Shown piece after piece: positions 1 through 10,600 of a stretch of 64,000 bases of DNA (positions are counted from its first letter, which is position 1; each line of letters begins with the position of its first letter). The position numbers and the translations under genes were made by a program. The stretch is from Lacunisphaera sp. (GTDB taxonomy: Bacteria; Verrucomicrobiota; Verrucomicrobiia; Opitutales; Opitutaceae). Below the pieces are notes generated by a model that was not told the DNA's origin, did not search any database, and was given only the letters and a program-made list of their open reading frames with translations. The DNA is taken from NCBI GenBank assembly GCA_029945855.1, contig JAQSDJ010000012.1:1-64000 (forward strand). Direction: 5' to 3'.

Positions 1-2
1 TG

Positions 3-2879
3 AAGATCCTCCGGCCGCACGAACTGGGTTCCGCCGAGACGCGCGCCCGCTTCAAGCTGGAGGCCGCGACGGTGGCGACGCTCGACCATCCGGCGATCTT
101 GCCCGTGTTGAGTGTCGGCGAATACGACGGCCTGCCGTATTACACCATGAAACTCTGCGGTGGCTCGCTGGCGCAGCGGCTGGAGCACTACCGCGGTCGC
201 GAGCGGGAGGCGGCGGAACTGGTGGCGACCCTGGCGGATGCCGTGCACCATGCCCACGCCCGCGGCGTGCTGCACCGCGATCTGAAGTCGGGGAATATTC
301 TTTTCGATGAGGCGGACCGGCCGTTCGTGAGTGATTTCGGCCTGGCCAAGATGATGGAGGGCGCGGAGTCGGTCCCAGGGCCGTTCACCCGGCCGCTGCT
401 GGTGATGGGCACGCCGGGCTATATGGCGCCGGAGGTGCTCAAGGGCGGGGCCGGGATGGCCACGATGGCGGCGGATATCTATGCCCTCGGGGCGATCCTG
501 CATGAGTTGCTCACGGGGGCCCCGCCGCCGGCGACGGCCGCCGCCGGCGCACCGCGACCCGGGGTGGCGCGCGATCTCGCCGTGATCACCGCGCGCGCGC
601 TGGCCGCGGAGCCGGGCCAGCGTTACACGACGGCGGAAGCGTTCGCGGCCGATCTGCGGGCGTGGCTCGCGGGCCGGCCGATTGCGGCCCGGCCGGTGTC
701 GGCGGTCGGGCAGGCGTGGTCGGGGGCACGCCGCAATCCGCTGCCCGCGGTCCTGGCGGCGGCGCTGGTGCTCGCGTTCGCCGTGAGCGCGGCGGTTTTC
801 GCCCTGAAAAACCGCGAACTGCACGCGGCCTTGACGGAGGCGCGCATGGCGGAGGCCCGGTCACAGGCCAGCTTGGCGGAGTCGCTCGTAGCCCAGGCGC
901 GCGCGGTGCGGCAGAGCGGGCGCGACGGACAGCGATTTGAGACGATGCGGCTGCTGCGCCGGGCCGTGGGCCTCGGCGGCGCCAGCGAGACGGCCGGCAC
1001 CGAGGCGCTGGCGGCCCTGGCCTTGGCCGACTGGCAATGGATCAAACGCCTGCCCGTCCTCCCGCAGTTGCGCGCCAGTGACAAGGTTGATTTCACGCCT
1101 GATCTCTCGCTCTGCGTGGTGACTTCGCCTGATGCCACCGCTCCGGAGGTGCGGCGCGTGGAGGATTGGGCCGTGGTGCGACAGGTGGCGCCCGCCGCCC
1201 CGTCCCGGATCGAGAAGGTGGGCTTCGGTCCGTCGGCTGGCTGGCTGTGTGCGTATTACGCGGATGAGACCCAGGCGGTCTGGGGGCCCGGGGATGGGCG
1301 GCCCCGATGGATTTTCCCGCCGAACGGGCGAACGGTCGCGCCGGTCATGGCGAACAACGCCGCCGGCTGGTGGTTCACCGGTCCCGGCCACCGCGTGGGC
1401 TGGCATGACGGCGCGACCGGCGCGGAGCATTGGCTGGGCGGCACCGGCACGGTGATCTACGGACTGACGCCGTCGCCGGGTGATCGCCACCTGGCTGTGG
1501 TGCGCGATGATCGGCTGGAAGTCTGGGACGTAGCAGAGGAGAAAATGATCTGGTCCTGGGCGGGGGACGCGGGTTTGGCCCCGGCGGTGTGGTCGGCGGA
1601 CGGACGCTGGCTGGTGAGTGATCGTTTTGTGGGTGCCCCGGAGATCGTGGTCTGGGATGCGCGCACGGGCGCCGAGGCCCAAACCCTGCGGCAGGGGCAG
1701 TTGCGGAGCAGCCGGCTCGCGCTGCACCCGGATGGCCGGCGGCTGCTTTCGCTGGATTCGGAGTCGATCTTGCGCGTCTGGGATCGCTGGACCGGTCGGG
1801 AACTCGTGCGCGGTCAGGCGGGCACCCATGCGCTGCGACTCAGCGCCGACGGCCGGCGCGCCGCCGTGGGGGCGGGAAACAAGGAACTGGGGCTGATCGA
1901 ATTTGGTCCCGACGAGATCGTGCGATATTTTCCCCTGGCCGAAGGGTCCCGTGCCCGCTGGGAAACAGCGGCCGTGAGCCCGGATGATCGCTGGCTGCTG
2001 GCGGCGACGAAGGAGGGAGCCCATGTCTGGTCGGTGGCCACCGGTCGGGAGGAACTGCGCTGGAAATTCCCACGCAGCGAGGCTGCCGGGGCGTTTTTCC
2101 TGCCGCCTGAGGGGAAGGTGCTCTATAGCGGAACCGAAGCTGGAGTGCAGACGCGGGCGATCCTCCTGCGCGATCCGCAGCCACCCGAGTGGGGGGAGGT
2201 TCAGGTCATGGCCCAGCGTGACCGGAGTATCGTCAAAACAATCTCGGCGGACGGGCGGAATTGGTGGGCGGAGAACTATGCCCGGAACAAAGTTCAGTTC
2301 TGGCCGGACGCGGACCCGGCCCGGGCCGTGGACGTGGCCGCAGGGGGAGCCCAAGGTATGGCGGCGCCCAGTGCGGACGGCCGTTGGCTGGCCGTGGTGG
2401 ATTCGGCGGACCGGGAGACGAGGGTGCTGGCTTTGCCGGAGGGGCGGGTCACGGCTAAGCTCTGGCCCCAAGGGCACTCCCGGAGTGTGTTTTCCCCGGA
2501 CAACCACTGGCTCGTGCTCGGTTCCAATCTCGGCTACGACATCTGGCGAGTCGGGGAGTGGGCCAAGCCAGCCGTGGTCATGCCCGTCATGCAACGGAGC
2601 TCCATTTATGGCTACGCGCTTTTCAGTCCCGACAGCCGGCGGCTGGCGATCACCACGGGGCCCAGTTCGATCGGCATCGGCCGCACGGGCACATGGCGAC
2701 CGGAGTTCGTCCTTACCCTGCCGGGTCTCGCGCAGCGCGATGCCTGGGCTTGGTCGCAGGATGGCCGCACGCTGTTTGTGTTGTCCGGCCAGCAACTGGT
2801 CATGGCCTGGGACATTCCGGCCGCCGAAGCGACCCTGCGCCGGCTCCAGGATGAGGCCTTGGCGCCGCAGAAGCATTAA
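3..2879 (+). CDS. Serine/threonine protein kinase fused to C-terminal beta-propeller/WD40-like repeats, 5' truncated by window edge
   Basis: Open frame extends to the left edge (KILRPHELGSAETRARFKLEA upstream of the listed Met). Kinase motifs HRDLKSGNILFD, DFGLAK, GTPGYMAPEV; TM segment; repeated W-D type propeller motifs. Confidence 0.9.
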   Translation, partial: KILRPHELGSAETRARFKLEAATVATLDHPAILPVLSVGEYDGLPYYTMKLCGGSLAQRLEHYRGREREAAELVATLADAVHHAHARGVLHRDLKSGNILFDEADRPFVSDFGLAKMMEGAESVPGPFTRPLLVMGTPGYMAPEVLKGGAGMATMAADIYALGAILHELLTGAPPPATAAAGAPRPGVARDLAVITARALAAEPGQRYTTAEAFAADLRAWLAGRPIAARPVSAVGQAWSGARRNPLPAVLAAALVLAFAVSAAVFALKNRELHAALTEARMAEARSQASLAESLVAQARAVRQSGRDGQRFETMRLLRRAVGLGGASETAGTEALAALALADWQWIKRLPVLPQLRASDKVDFTPDLSLCVVTSPDATAPEVRRVEDWAVVRQVAPAAPSRIEKVGFGPSAGWLCAYYADETQAVWGPGDGRPRWIFPPNGRTVAPVMANNAAGWWFTGPGHRVGWHDGATGAEHWLGGTGTVIYGLTPSPGDRHLAVVRDDRLEVWDVAEEKMIWSWAGDAGLAPAVWSADGRWLVSDRFVGAPEIVVWDARTGAEAQTLRQGQLRSSRLALHPDGRRLLSLDSESILRVWDRWTGRELVRGQAGTHALRLSADGRRAAVGAGNKELGLIEFGPDEIVRYFPLAEGSRARWETAAVSPDDRWLLAATKEGAHVWSVATGREELRWKFPRSEAAGAFFLPPEGKVLYSGTEAGVQTRAILLRDPQPPEWGEVQVMAQRDRSIVKTISADGRNWWAENYARNKVQFWPDADPARAVDVAAGGAQGMAAPSADGRWLAVVDSADRETRVLALPEGRVTAKLWPQGHSRSVFSPDNHWLVLGSNLGYDIWRVGEWAKPAVVMPVMQRSSIYGYALFSPDSRRLAITTGPSSIGIGRTGTWRPEFVLTLPGLAQRDAWAWSQDGRTLFVLSGQQLVMAWDIPAAEATLRRLQDEALAPQKH

Positions 2880-3040
2880 ATCTAAACGCGACAGAAGGAA
2901 TGGCGGCAAAGAGCACAAAACGAAAAACGGAGGGTTGAAGCAGAGGCGGGGGGATCCGCGACCTCGCCCCGTGGGTGATTAGCCCATCAGGGCCGATTCT
3001 TTGATTTCTTCTCTGCGTGCTAAGCGGCTACGAGATGGCG

Positions 3041-3153
3041 GTAGCCACGTTGGAGCGAAGCGACAACGTGGTGGCTGGCGGGCCACGCTTTCGCCTGCAG
3101 CTCAAGCGCGGCTACGCGGGGTAGCCGCGTTGGAGCGGAGCGACAACGTGGTG
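3041..3153. repeat. Two direct copies (33 nt, 80-bp spacing) of a palindromic intergenic unit
   Basis: gtagccacgttggagcgaagcgacaacgtggtg (3041) and gtagccgcgttggagcggagcgacaacgtggtg (3121); each has ccacgttg/caacgtgg-type inverted arms. Confidence 0.8.
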
Positions 3154-3187
3154 AGCGGGCTCCGTTTCGCCTGTAGGCAAACCGCGC

Positions 3188-4297
3188 TCAGCGTTTCAGC
3201 CCGTGCACAAGCGGGGCGAGGCGGGACCGGGTGGTGATGCCTAGTTTTCGGAAGATATTACGCAAGTGGGTGCGCACGGTGCTGAGCGAGCGGTTGAGCT
3301 GGCGGGCGATGGCGGCATTGTCATGTCCCTCGGCCGCGAGGATCGCAATGGCCCGCTCGCCCGGAGTCAGTAGCGCGAACTGGCCGAGCGCCCGGGAAAC
3401 CTCCGCCTCCGGCGTGCGGGGCAGTTCGAAGTGGATCACGAACGAGGGATGCAGCGTCCGTCCAGCCGGGGATTCAACGAGGCGGATCGTCGCGCTGAGT
3501 CCGTCGGTCAAGGAATTCATCAAGGTTATCGACCGCTTCAGCCGGCTGAAATCGTGGGTGGTCACGGCGCTGTTCCAGGCGTCCTTCAGGGTCACGCAGG
3601 CGGCGGTCAGGTTGCCGGGCAGACCGGGCGCGGCCTTAATGGCGCGGGCGGTCGCCGCGCCGTGGCGCCAGCGGTGGATGGTCTCGGTGGCTGCACGGTT
3701 GGTGAAGCTCAGGGTGAGATCCCAGGTCACGATCGCGATCGGCAGGGGCAGGGCGTGCAGGGAATGCTCGAGTGTGACCTGGGTGCCGGCCGCGTTCTCC
3801 TGCGTGAGCAGGCGGACGACGGCGGCGTTGACCTGCGGGTGCAGCAGGCGCAACCCGGCGAGTTCCGCATCGGTGAAGTCGCCCTGTTCCGCCGATCGGA
3901 GGGTAGCGAGCTGGCCGATGAAACGGCCGTCGTCGGCCCAGAAGAGGAGGGCGGCGGCGTAAAGCCAGCCGTCGGGCTTGAGGAATTCCTCGAAGAACGG
4001 ATCACCCGGAGCCGCGGTGTAGAAATCGCTCATCCTGGCCACGATGAGCCCTGGCTTGGTGGCGATGACGGCATTGAGCGGCGCGAGCTGGCCAAACCGG
4101 CCGATGTCCCGCGTGGGCATGGTGGTGCGCAGGAAGAACGGCATGATGCCGAGCGAGGGCAGGCCGATGAGCTCATAGTGCGAAGGCGTCGCCGCGCGGA
4201 GGAGGGCCTGCGTGGCCAGCCAGACTTCCTCGGGGGTGATGGCTCGCTGCAGGGCCACCAAGGCTGGTGCAACCTCAGGCCTGGGGGTAGGGCTCAT
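3188..4297 (-). CDS. LuxR-family transcriptional regulator (C-terminal LuxR HTH)
   Basis: C-terminus LTPGERAIAILAAEGHDNAAIARQLNRSLSTVRTHLRNIFRKLGITTRSRLAPL is a LuxR-type HTH. Confidence 0.9.
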   Translation of the reverse strand: MSPTPRPEVAPALVALQRAITPEEVWLATQALLRAATPSHYELIGLPSLGIMPFFLRTTMPTRDIGRFGQLAPLNAVIATKPGLIVARMSDFYTAAPGDPFFEEFLKPDGWLYAAALLFWADDGRFIGQLATLRSAEQGDFTDAELAGLRLLHPQVNAAVVRLLTQENAAGTQVTLEHSLHALPLPIAIVTWDLTLSFTNRAATETIHRWRHGAATARAIKAAPGLPGNLTAACVTLKDAWNSAVTTHDFSRLKRSITLMNSLTDGLSATIRLVESPAGRTLHPSFVIHFELPRTPEAEVSRALGQFALLTPGERAIAILAAEGHDNAAIARQLNRSLSTVRTHLRNIFRKLGITTRSRLAPLVHGLKR

Positions 4298-4336
4298 GGG
4301 CGGTTAATTTCCTTAATAGCCTGTATAAGCAGAGGA

Positions 4337-4354
4337 ATCGTCCTGATGGACGAT
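4337..4354. promoter_or_regulatory. Perfect dyad ATCGTCC-TGAT-GGACGAT in the divergent intergenic region; candidate operator
   Basis: 7-bp inverted arms, 4-nt spacer, between divergent LuxR regulator and PEP-CTERM gene. Confidence 0.45.
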
Positions 4355-4622
4355 ATGGGGAAGGCGCCTCATTCAGTATAGTGCAAGCTTGCGTAAACAA
4401 GGTGCAATTCCCCGAACTGCAGGAAAATCCACCAATCTACCGATTCCGGCCACCTCGCGCGATCCTGCCGGTTTGACCAGAAAGCCGGCGCTCGATGCTG
4501 GCGCTGACCAGTGGGGGATGGCCGCACCGCACCAAGGGGAAAGCCAGAGTGGGCTCGCCGCGGAGAGTGCCTTTTTCCTGAAACTTCCCGCCAGATTTTT
4601 GCAGAGAGTAGGTGGACAACCC

Positions 4623-7600
4623 ATGCTTACCACGAAAAGCCATGCCGGAAACGCCCCGGTCAGGGCGGCGCAGCACTTTGCGCCGCAAGCAGGGTGGCGC
4701 CTTTCGCGGCTCGCCAGCGCGCTGGGGTTGATGGTGGGACTGGGCGCGGGTGGGGTGGTGTGGGGGCAGACGATCGTGGTGTGGAGCGGAGGACCTGATC
4801 CCTCCTACGATGGCAACTGGGGTATTGCCACGGACTGGGTGGATCGTGCGACTCCACCGGCCATCTTCGAAACAGCACGGTTCGACCTGAACCAGACCTA
4901 CTCAGTGAGCATGGTGACGAATACGGTCGTGAAAAACATCGAGGTGGCGGCAGGGGATGTGCGGCTCGACATTTTCAATAATTCGGAGGTCACTGCTACC
5001 ACTGCTCTGAAGGTAAATAATGCCACGCTTCGAATTGCCAACGGCAAGGTGATTACAAATCTCGATGCTACGTCGGGAAACGGTGTGATAGCTGGTGCTG
5101 CCACATTTACCAATGCAAAGGTTTTTCTGGAAAATGGCTGGTTGGAGACAGGACCGACGATCAACACCGCGCCTCAGCCAGTAACCAATGACACTACACG
5201 CCCAAGTGACGGGAAATTGTGGTATTCAGGGACGCTATTGGTCGAGGGTCACGGGCATTTCATCGGCAATCTTGCCCCCAATCTCAGCTCATATTCTCTC
5301 ACAGATATTCCCTTGGACGTTACGATTCGAGCGGTAGGTGGAAACTTGGTTTTGGGTAACAACACAAACGATGACTGGAGCTTGTTTGGAAATATCGAGA
5401 CTGGCCCCAATACGGTTAGCATCACGGTGCTAAACGACTTTTCGCCGATTACTGGAGGCTCCAACCGTGTCTACGGCCGAGTGTCCTTGGCGGGCGGCAC
5501 GTTGGAATCAAATCATCCCCTCGGCCTAGGCGGTGGCTTCGAGGGTTATGGGACTCTGCGTGCAACAGCTTCCATTGGAGGGTTTTCTATTAGTGGTAAT
5601 TCCATTTTGACGGGTGATATGCTCTTGGACGTAGCCTATGGTGCTTACCTATACGGAAAAATAGAGATCGGAGCGAATCGATTAACGGTGAGAGGGTGGT
5701 CGCAAGCGCAACCTGGGTATGGCACACTTTACCTAAACAATATGGCTGAGATCGCTCTGGCCGGCGGTGAACTAGCGGTGAATCCCGTGCTCTATATGAG
5801 TGGAAACATCGGTGATACCTATCCCCTAACCTATGCCAGAATCACGGGTTTTGGCGTAGTGCGGGGAAAGACCGAGGCCGCTTACCAAGATAATCGCACG
5901 GGTGCGGGAGGGGCTTTGGTGGTGGTTTATCCAGCCGAGTGGTTTGTGCCTACAGGGGCGCTGACTCTGGCACAGACGCTCGGCGTAGGGAGCGACGAGG
6001 TGCGGTTGCTCTCAACCGCGCCGACAGTGCTAAACGGTGGCGCAACGATGACGGGCGGAACTCTGTATGCTCCGAATGGAATCTTGCTGGACGGGACCAA
6101 CGTCGTGGCGGGGTCGGGAATTGTTTTCGGTGGGGCTACGGGAACAAATGCAGCGAACGGATGGGTGGGCAGCGGTGCGTTGACGCTGACGAGTGCGCTT
6201 AACGCCGGGAGCGGGCAGGTAACTTTGCTCGCGGGATCGCCGGTGGCGGTTGAGACAAAGGTTACACTCGGTGGAGGCACTCTGCTCGCACCGTCCGGCC
6301 TCTTCCTGGATTCCGGTGGCTCGCTGGAGGGGTCGGGCACGGTCGAGGCGCAGGTAAGCGGCAGCGGCAGCATTGCCCCCGGTGGCGCGCTCAACATCGG
6401 TGATTCCGCTTCGACGACCGGAGTCGCCTTTGCCGGCACCGTCACCGTCGGCGCGCACACGCTCACGCTGCGCGATGCGGATGCAGCGGCCTTGAGCAGC
6501 AGTGTCACCCTCGCCGGCGGCGAACTGGTGGCGGCCAACGGCTTTGATATCGCGTTCGGCAGCACACTGTCTGGCTATGGCACCGTGACCGGCGCGATGG
6601 GGGGCAGTGGCGCGTTCACGGCATCCGGCGGCGGGCTGACCTTCGGCTCCGCCACCGACGATTTCATTTTGGGCGCGGGCGGCGTGCTGAACGTCGGCGC
6701 TGAGACGGTGACACTCCACAACCACACCGTGGTGCTGGGCAACTCGACGATCCTCGCGGGTGGCCAACTCAATGTGGACAATGGTTTCACCTACGACACG
6801 TCACGCAAGGTCAGCGGCTACGGGCTGGTGTTCACCAACTCCGGGGCGGGCCTCGAGCTCGGCATGACCGATCCGACCGGCGCGCTCACTTTGAATTCGG
6901 CCTTAGCGGTCGGCAGCCGGACCCTCACGTTTCTCTCCAATGCGGACACCGTGCTAAACGCTGAGCTCACTTTCGCCGCCGGACGTTTAAACGGCTCTGG
7001 GTTTGGTCTCACTATCGGCTCCGCCGGCAGCCTGACCGGGTATGGCACGATCACGTCGGGTGTGGCCAACGCGGGCACGCTCAGTGTGACGGCCGGCAAT
7101 CTGCTCACGATCAGCGGGGCCTTTGCCAACACCGGTAGTGTGAACCCGACGGGCATGTTGAGGCTTACGGGCGGCGGCGTGCTGGGCGGCACGTTTGGGA
7201 GCGGAGCCCTGGACTTGAATGGGAATAGTTTCACGCTGCCAAATGACTGGACGACACCGTCGGGTCTGACGGTCACGCTCGGCGGCAGCACGATCACCGG
7301 GCCGGGCGCCCTGCAAGTGGCGTCAGGCGCCACTCTGCACGTCGCCAGCGGCGGCGGCACGGTCAACACGGCGGTGAGCAATGCCGGCACCGTCACGCTG
7401 GGCGGTTCGCTAGGGGGCAGTGGCGCACTGACGAACCAAGGCACCTTGCAGGCGGAGGTTACGGCGCCCGGTTTCCACGCTGGCGTCAGTAATCCCTTGA
7501 TCAACGCGAGTAGTGGCACCGTAAGTGTGCCGTTGGGTCGCAGCCTGACCTTGAGCGGGCCAGTCGATAACAGCGGGACGCTGTCGGTCGCGGGCACGCC

Positions 7601-10600
7601 GACATTGGTCAGTGATTTAATTCTGACGGGCACGGCCATAAACACCGGCACGCTCGACGTGGCGGGGGCGATGACGTTTGCGGGGCCGGTGACGAATTCA
7701 GGCAGCGCAACGGTTTCGGGTCAGTTGTATTTCAACGGCGGCGGCACCTCGACGGGAGCAATCACGCTCGCCGGAGGCCTCGTGGGGTTTGGTAGCACCA
7801 CCTTCAGCGTGCCGAACGCGGCGACCAGCATCACAGGCCCGGGTGCGCTCACCTTTGGCGGTGGCACCACCACGCTCGACTATGGGATCAGCAATGCGCC
7901 GCTGACGGTCACGCAGAGCCTGGCTTTTACCGGAGGCGCGCTCGCCTTGCCGGGCGCGACCAGCCTCCGCACGAACGTGCTGGCCCTGGCCAACTCCGGT
8001 CAAACGCCCGACCTGCCTACCACCATTCTCGCCGGCGGCACCTTCATCTGGAATAGCGGCAGCGTGCGGAACACGCTTACCCTCGAGGCGGGAGTGAAGA
8101 CGACCGATACCGGCTTTGATACCATCAACCTTGTCGATCCCTCGGGTTTGGTGGCGGGCATTCGGTTTGGCGGAGGCCATACGATCGACGGCACGCTGAT
8201 CAACCGTTCCTCGACGCTGAGTTTCCAGTCCACGGTGGGCGGCCTTGGTCTCGGCGGGAGCGGCACCTTGCGCAACGAGGGCACGGTCTCGATCAACACC
8301 CTGGCCTCCACCTGGACGCCCACGGTGGAAAACGTCGGCACCGCCACGCTGGCGGGACATTTCTCCACCGTGAACAACGCGGCCAGCCTGACCATCGCGG
8401 CTTCGGGGGTAGATGCCCAGATCACGACGCTGACCCAGACCGCGGGCTCGACGACCTTTTCAGGCTTCCAGCACGCGGGGGGGCAAACGTGGGACATCCA
8501 GGCCGGCTCGACCCTGGCCACGCCCGATGGTGCCTGGCTGACCGTGGGCAGCTTGGTCAACGCCGGCACCCTCGATTTTACCGGCCCCACGACCGTGGTA
8601 AACCCGATGCAGAATCAGGCCGGCGGCAAGGTTCATATCACGGACGATATGCAGACCATCTCGCCCTTTCTCACGCAGAACCAAGGCACGATCATCCTCG
8701 ACGGCCCCTTGGCCAAACTCTGGATTCTTATCAGCGGCGTGCTGGGCGGCACCAGTGTGTTGTCCAGTGAGCAACTGGCCACGATCGGGGGCGGCACGCT
8801 CGAAATCCGCAACGGGGCCAACCTTACGCTGAGCAACGGCATAAGCGGAGCGGCCAGTTTGATTGTGGGCAACGGCAGCACCCTGGCTCATACCGGCGGC
8901 ACGCTGAGCGGGCCGGGCACGCTCACCATCCAAACCGGCGGCACGATGAGCATCAACGGCGGCGGCATCTGGGGTGACCGGGCGATCAGCAACGCGGGAA
9001 CCTTCAATGCCAACGGTGCGCTCAATCTGCCCAACAACACCGCCGGCACCTTTGCCAATCTCGCGGGCGGCGTGATCAACCTCAACGGAGGTTACCAGTT
9101 CATCAATGCGGACCCCTACTACGGCCGCAGCGTGGTGCTGACCAATGCGGCCGGAGCGACGATCCGCAAGATCGGCGGCCCGGACCAATACGACCTGATC
9201 TTCTATAACGGCACCTTCGAGAACCGCGGGCTGGTCGAGGTGGAGAGCGGGCAGGGTAGACTCGGCCTGGGGAACTTCACGAACTACGGCAGACTTCTGG
9301 CGGCGGCCGGCACGGAATTTTGGCTGAAGGACGGCACGTTTAAGACGGGATCGGTGCTGGACGGGGCGGGCACCTACCGGATGCGGGAAGGGACGACGAC
9401 GCTGGATACGGGGCTCAACTTCTCGGCGATAGACCTGTGGCTGAACGGCGGCACGATCACGGGGCCGGGTAATATCACCGTGCGCAACGGCGACTCCTTC
9501 CGGCATACCGACGGCACGTTGAATGGCCCGGGCACGCTCACCATCGAAACCGGCGGCACGATGACCATCAATGGCGGCGGCACCTGGGGTGACCGGGCGA
9601 TCAGCAACGCGGGAACCTTCAATGCCAACGGTGCGCTCAATCTGCCCAACAACACCGCCGGCACCTTTGCCAATCTCGCGGGCGGCGTGATCAACCTCAA
9701 CGGAGGTTACCAGTTCATCAATGCGGACCCCTACTACGGCCGCAGCGTGGTGCTGACCAATGCGGCCGGAGCGACGATCCGCAAGATCGGCGGCCCGGAC
9801 CAATACGACCTGATCTACTATAACGGCACCTTTGTGAATCACGGCACCGTGGAGGTGAATTCCGGCTTCCTGCGCACCGTGGTCGGACTGCCCGGTGGGC
9901 AATTGACCGAGGGCACGTGGCGCGTGACGGACGGCGCACGGCTCATTCTTAACGACGACGCGGCCATCACGCAGAATGCGGCGACCGTCGTGCTCACGGG
10001 TGCGGGGTCGGTCTTCAACGGGCTGAATAGTCTCACCACCAACGCGGGTTCGCTCAGCCTGCTCGGCGGGCGCGCCTTCACCACGAGCGCGGCGATGACC
10101 AACTCCGGCACGCTGGCCGTGGGCAGCGGCAGTAGTTTTTCCACAAGTTCGACGTTTGCGAACAGTGGCAACCTGAACGTGACCGGCGCCTTCTCCGCCG
10201 GCGGCGGCCTGACGAACACCGGCACGCTCGGGGGCAGTGGCACCTTCACCGGCAGCCTGATCTCCGCGGGCACACTTTCGCCCGGCAATTCCCCGGGGCT
10301 CCTGACGGTCACGGGCAACCTGACCCTGCAAGGGACCTCCCAGCTTTACATGGAACTCGGCGGCCTCGTCGAAGGGGTGAGCTACGACAGCATCGACGTG
10401 AGTGGGATCATGGCGCTGAACGGGGCGCTGAATGTCGTGCTGGTGAACGGCTTTGTCCCGGCGACCGGGGCCACGTTCAACCTGTTTGATGCGAGTTCGT
10501 TCACGGGCACATTCGGTTCGATGAGCCTGCCCACCCTGACGAATGGCCTGAGCTGGAACAGCAGTGCGCTCTATACCAGCGGAATCATCATCGTGAGCGG

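Noticed and set aside
861-2918. 685-aa minus-strand ORF opposite the kinase-propeller gene
   Set aside because: High-GC shadow ORF; sense strand has kinase motifs
8460-10331. 623-aa minus-strand ORF opposite the PEP-CTERM gene
   Set aside because: Shadow ORF; its internal repeats simply mirror the sense-strand duplication
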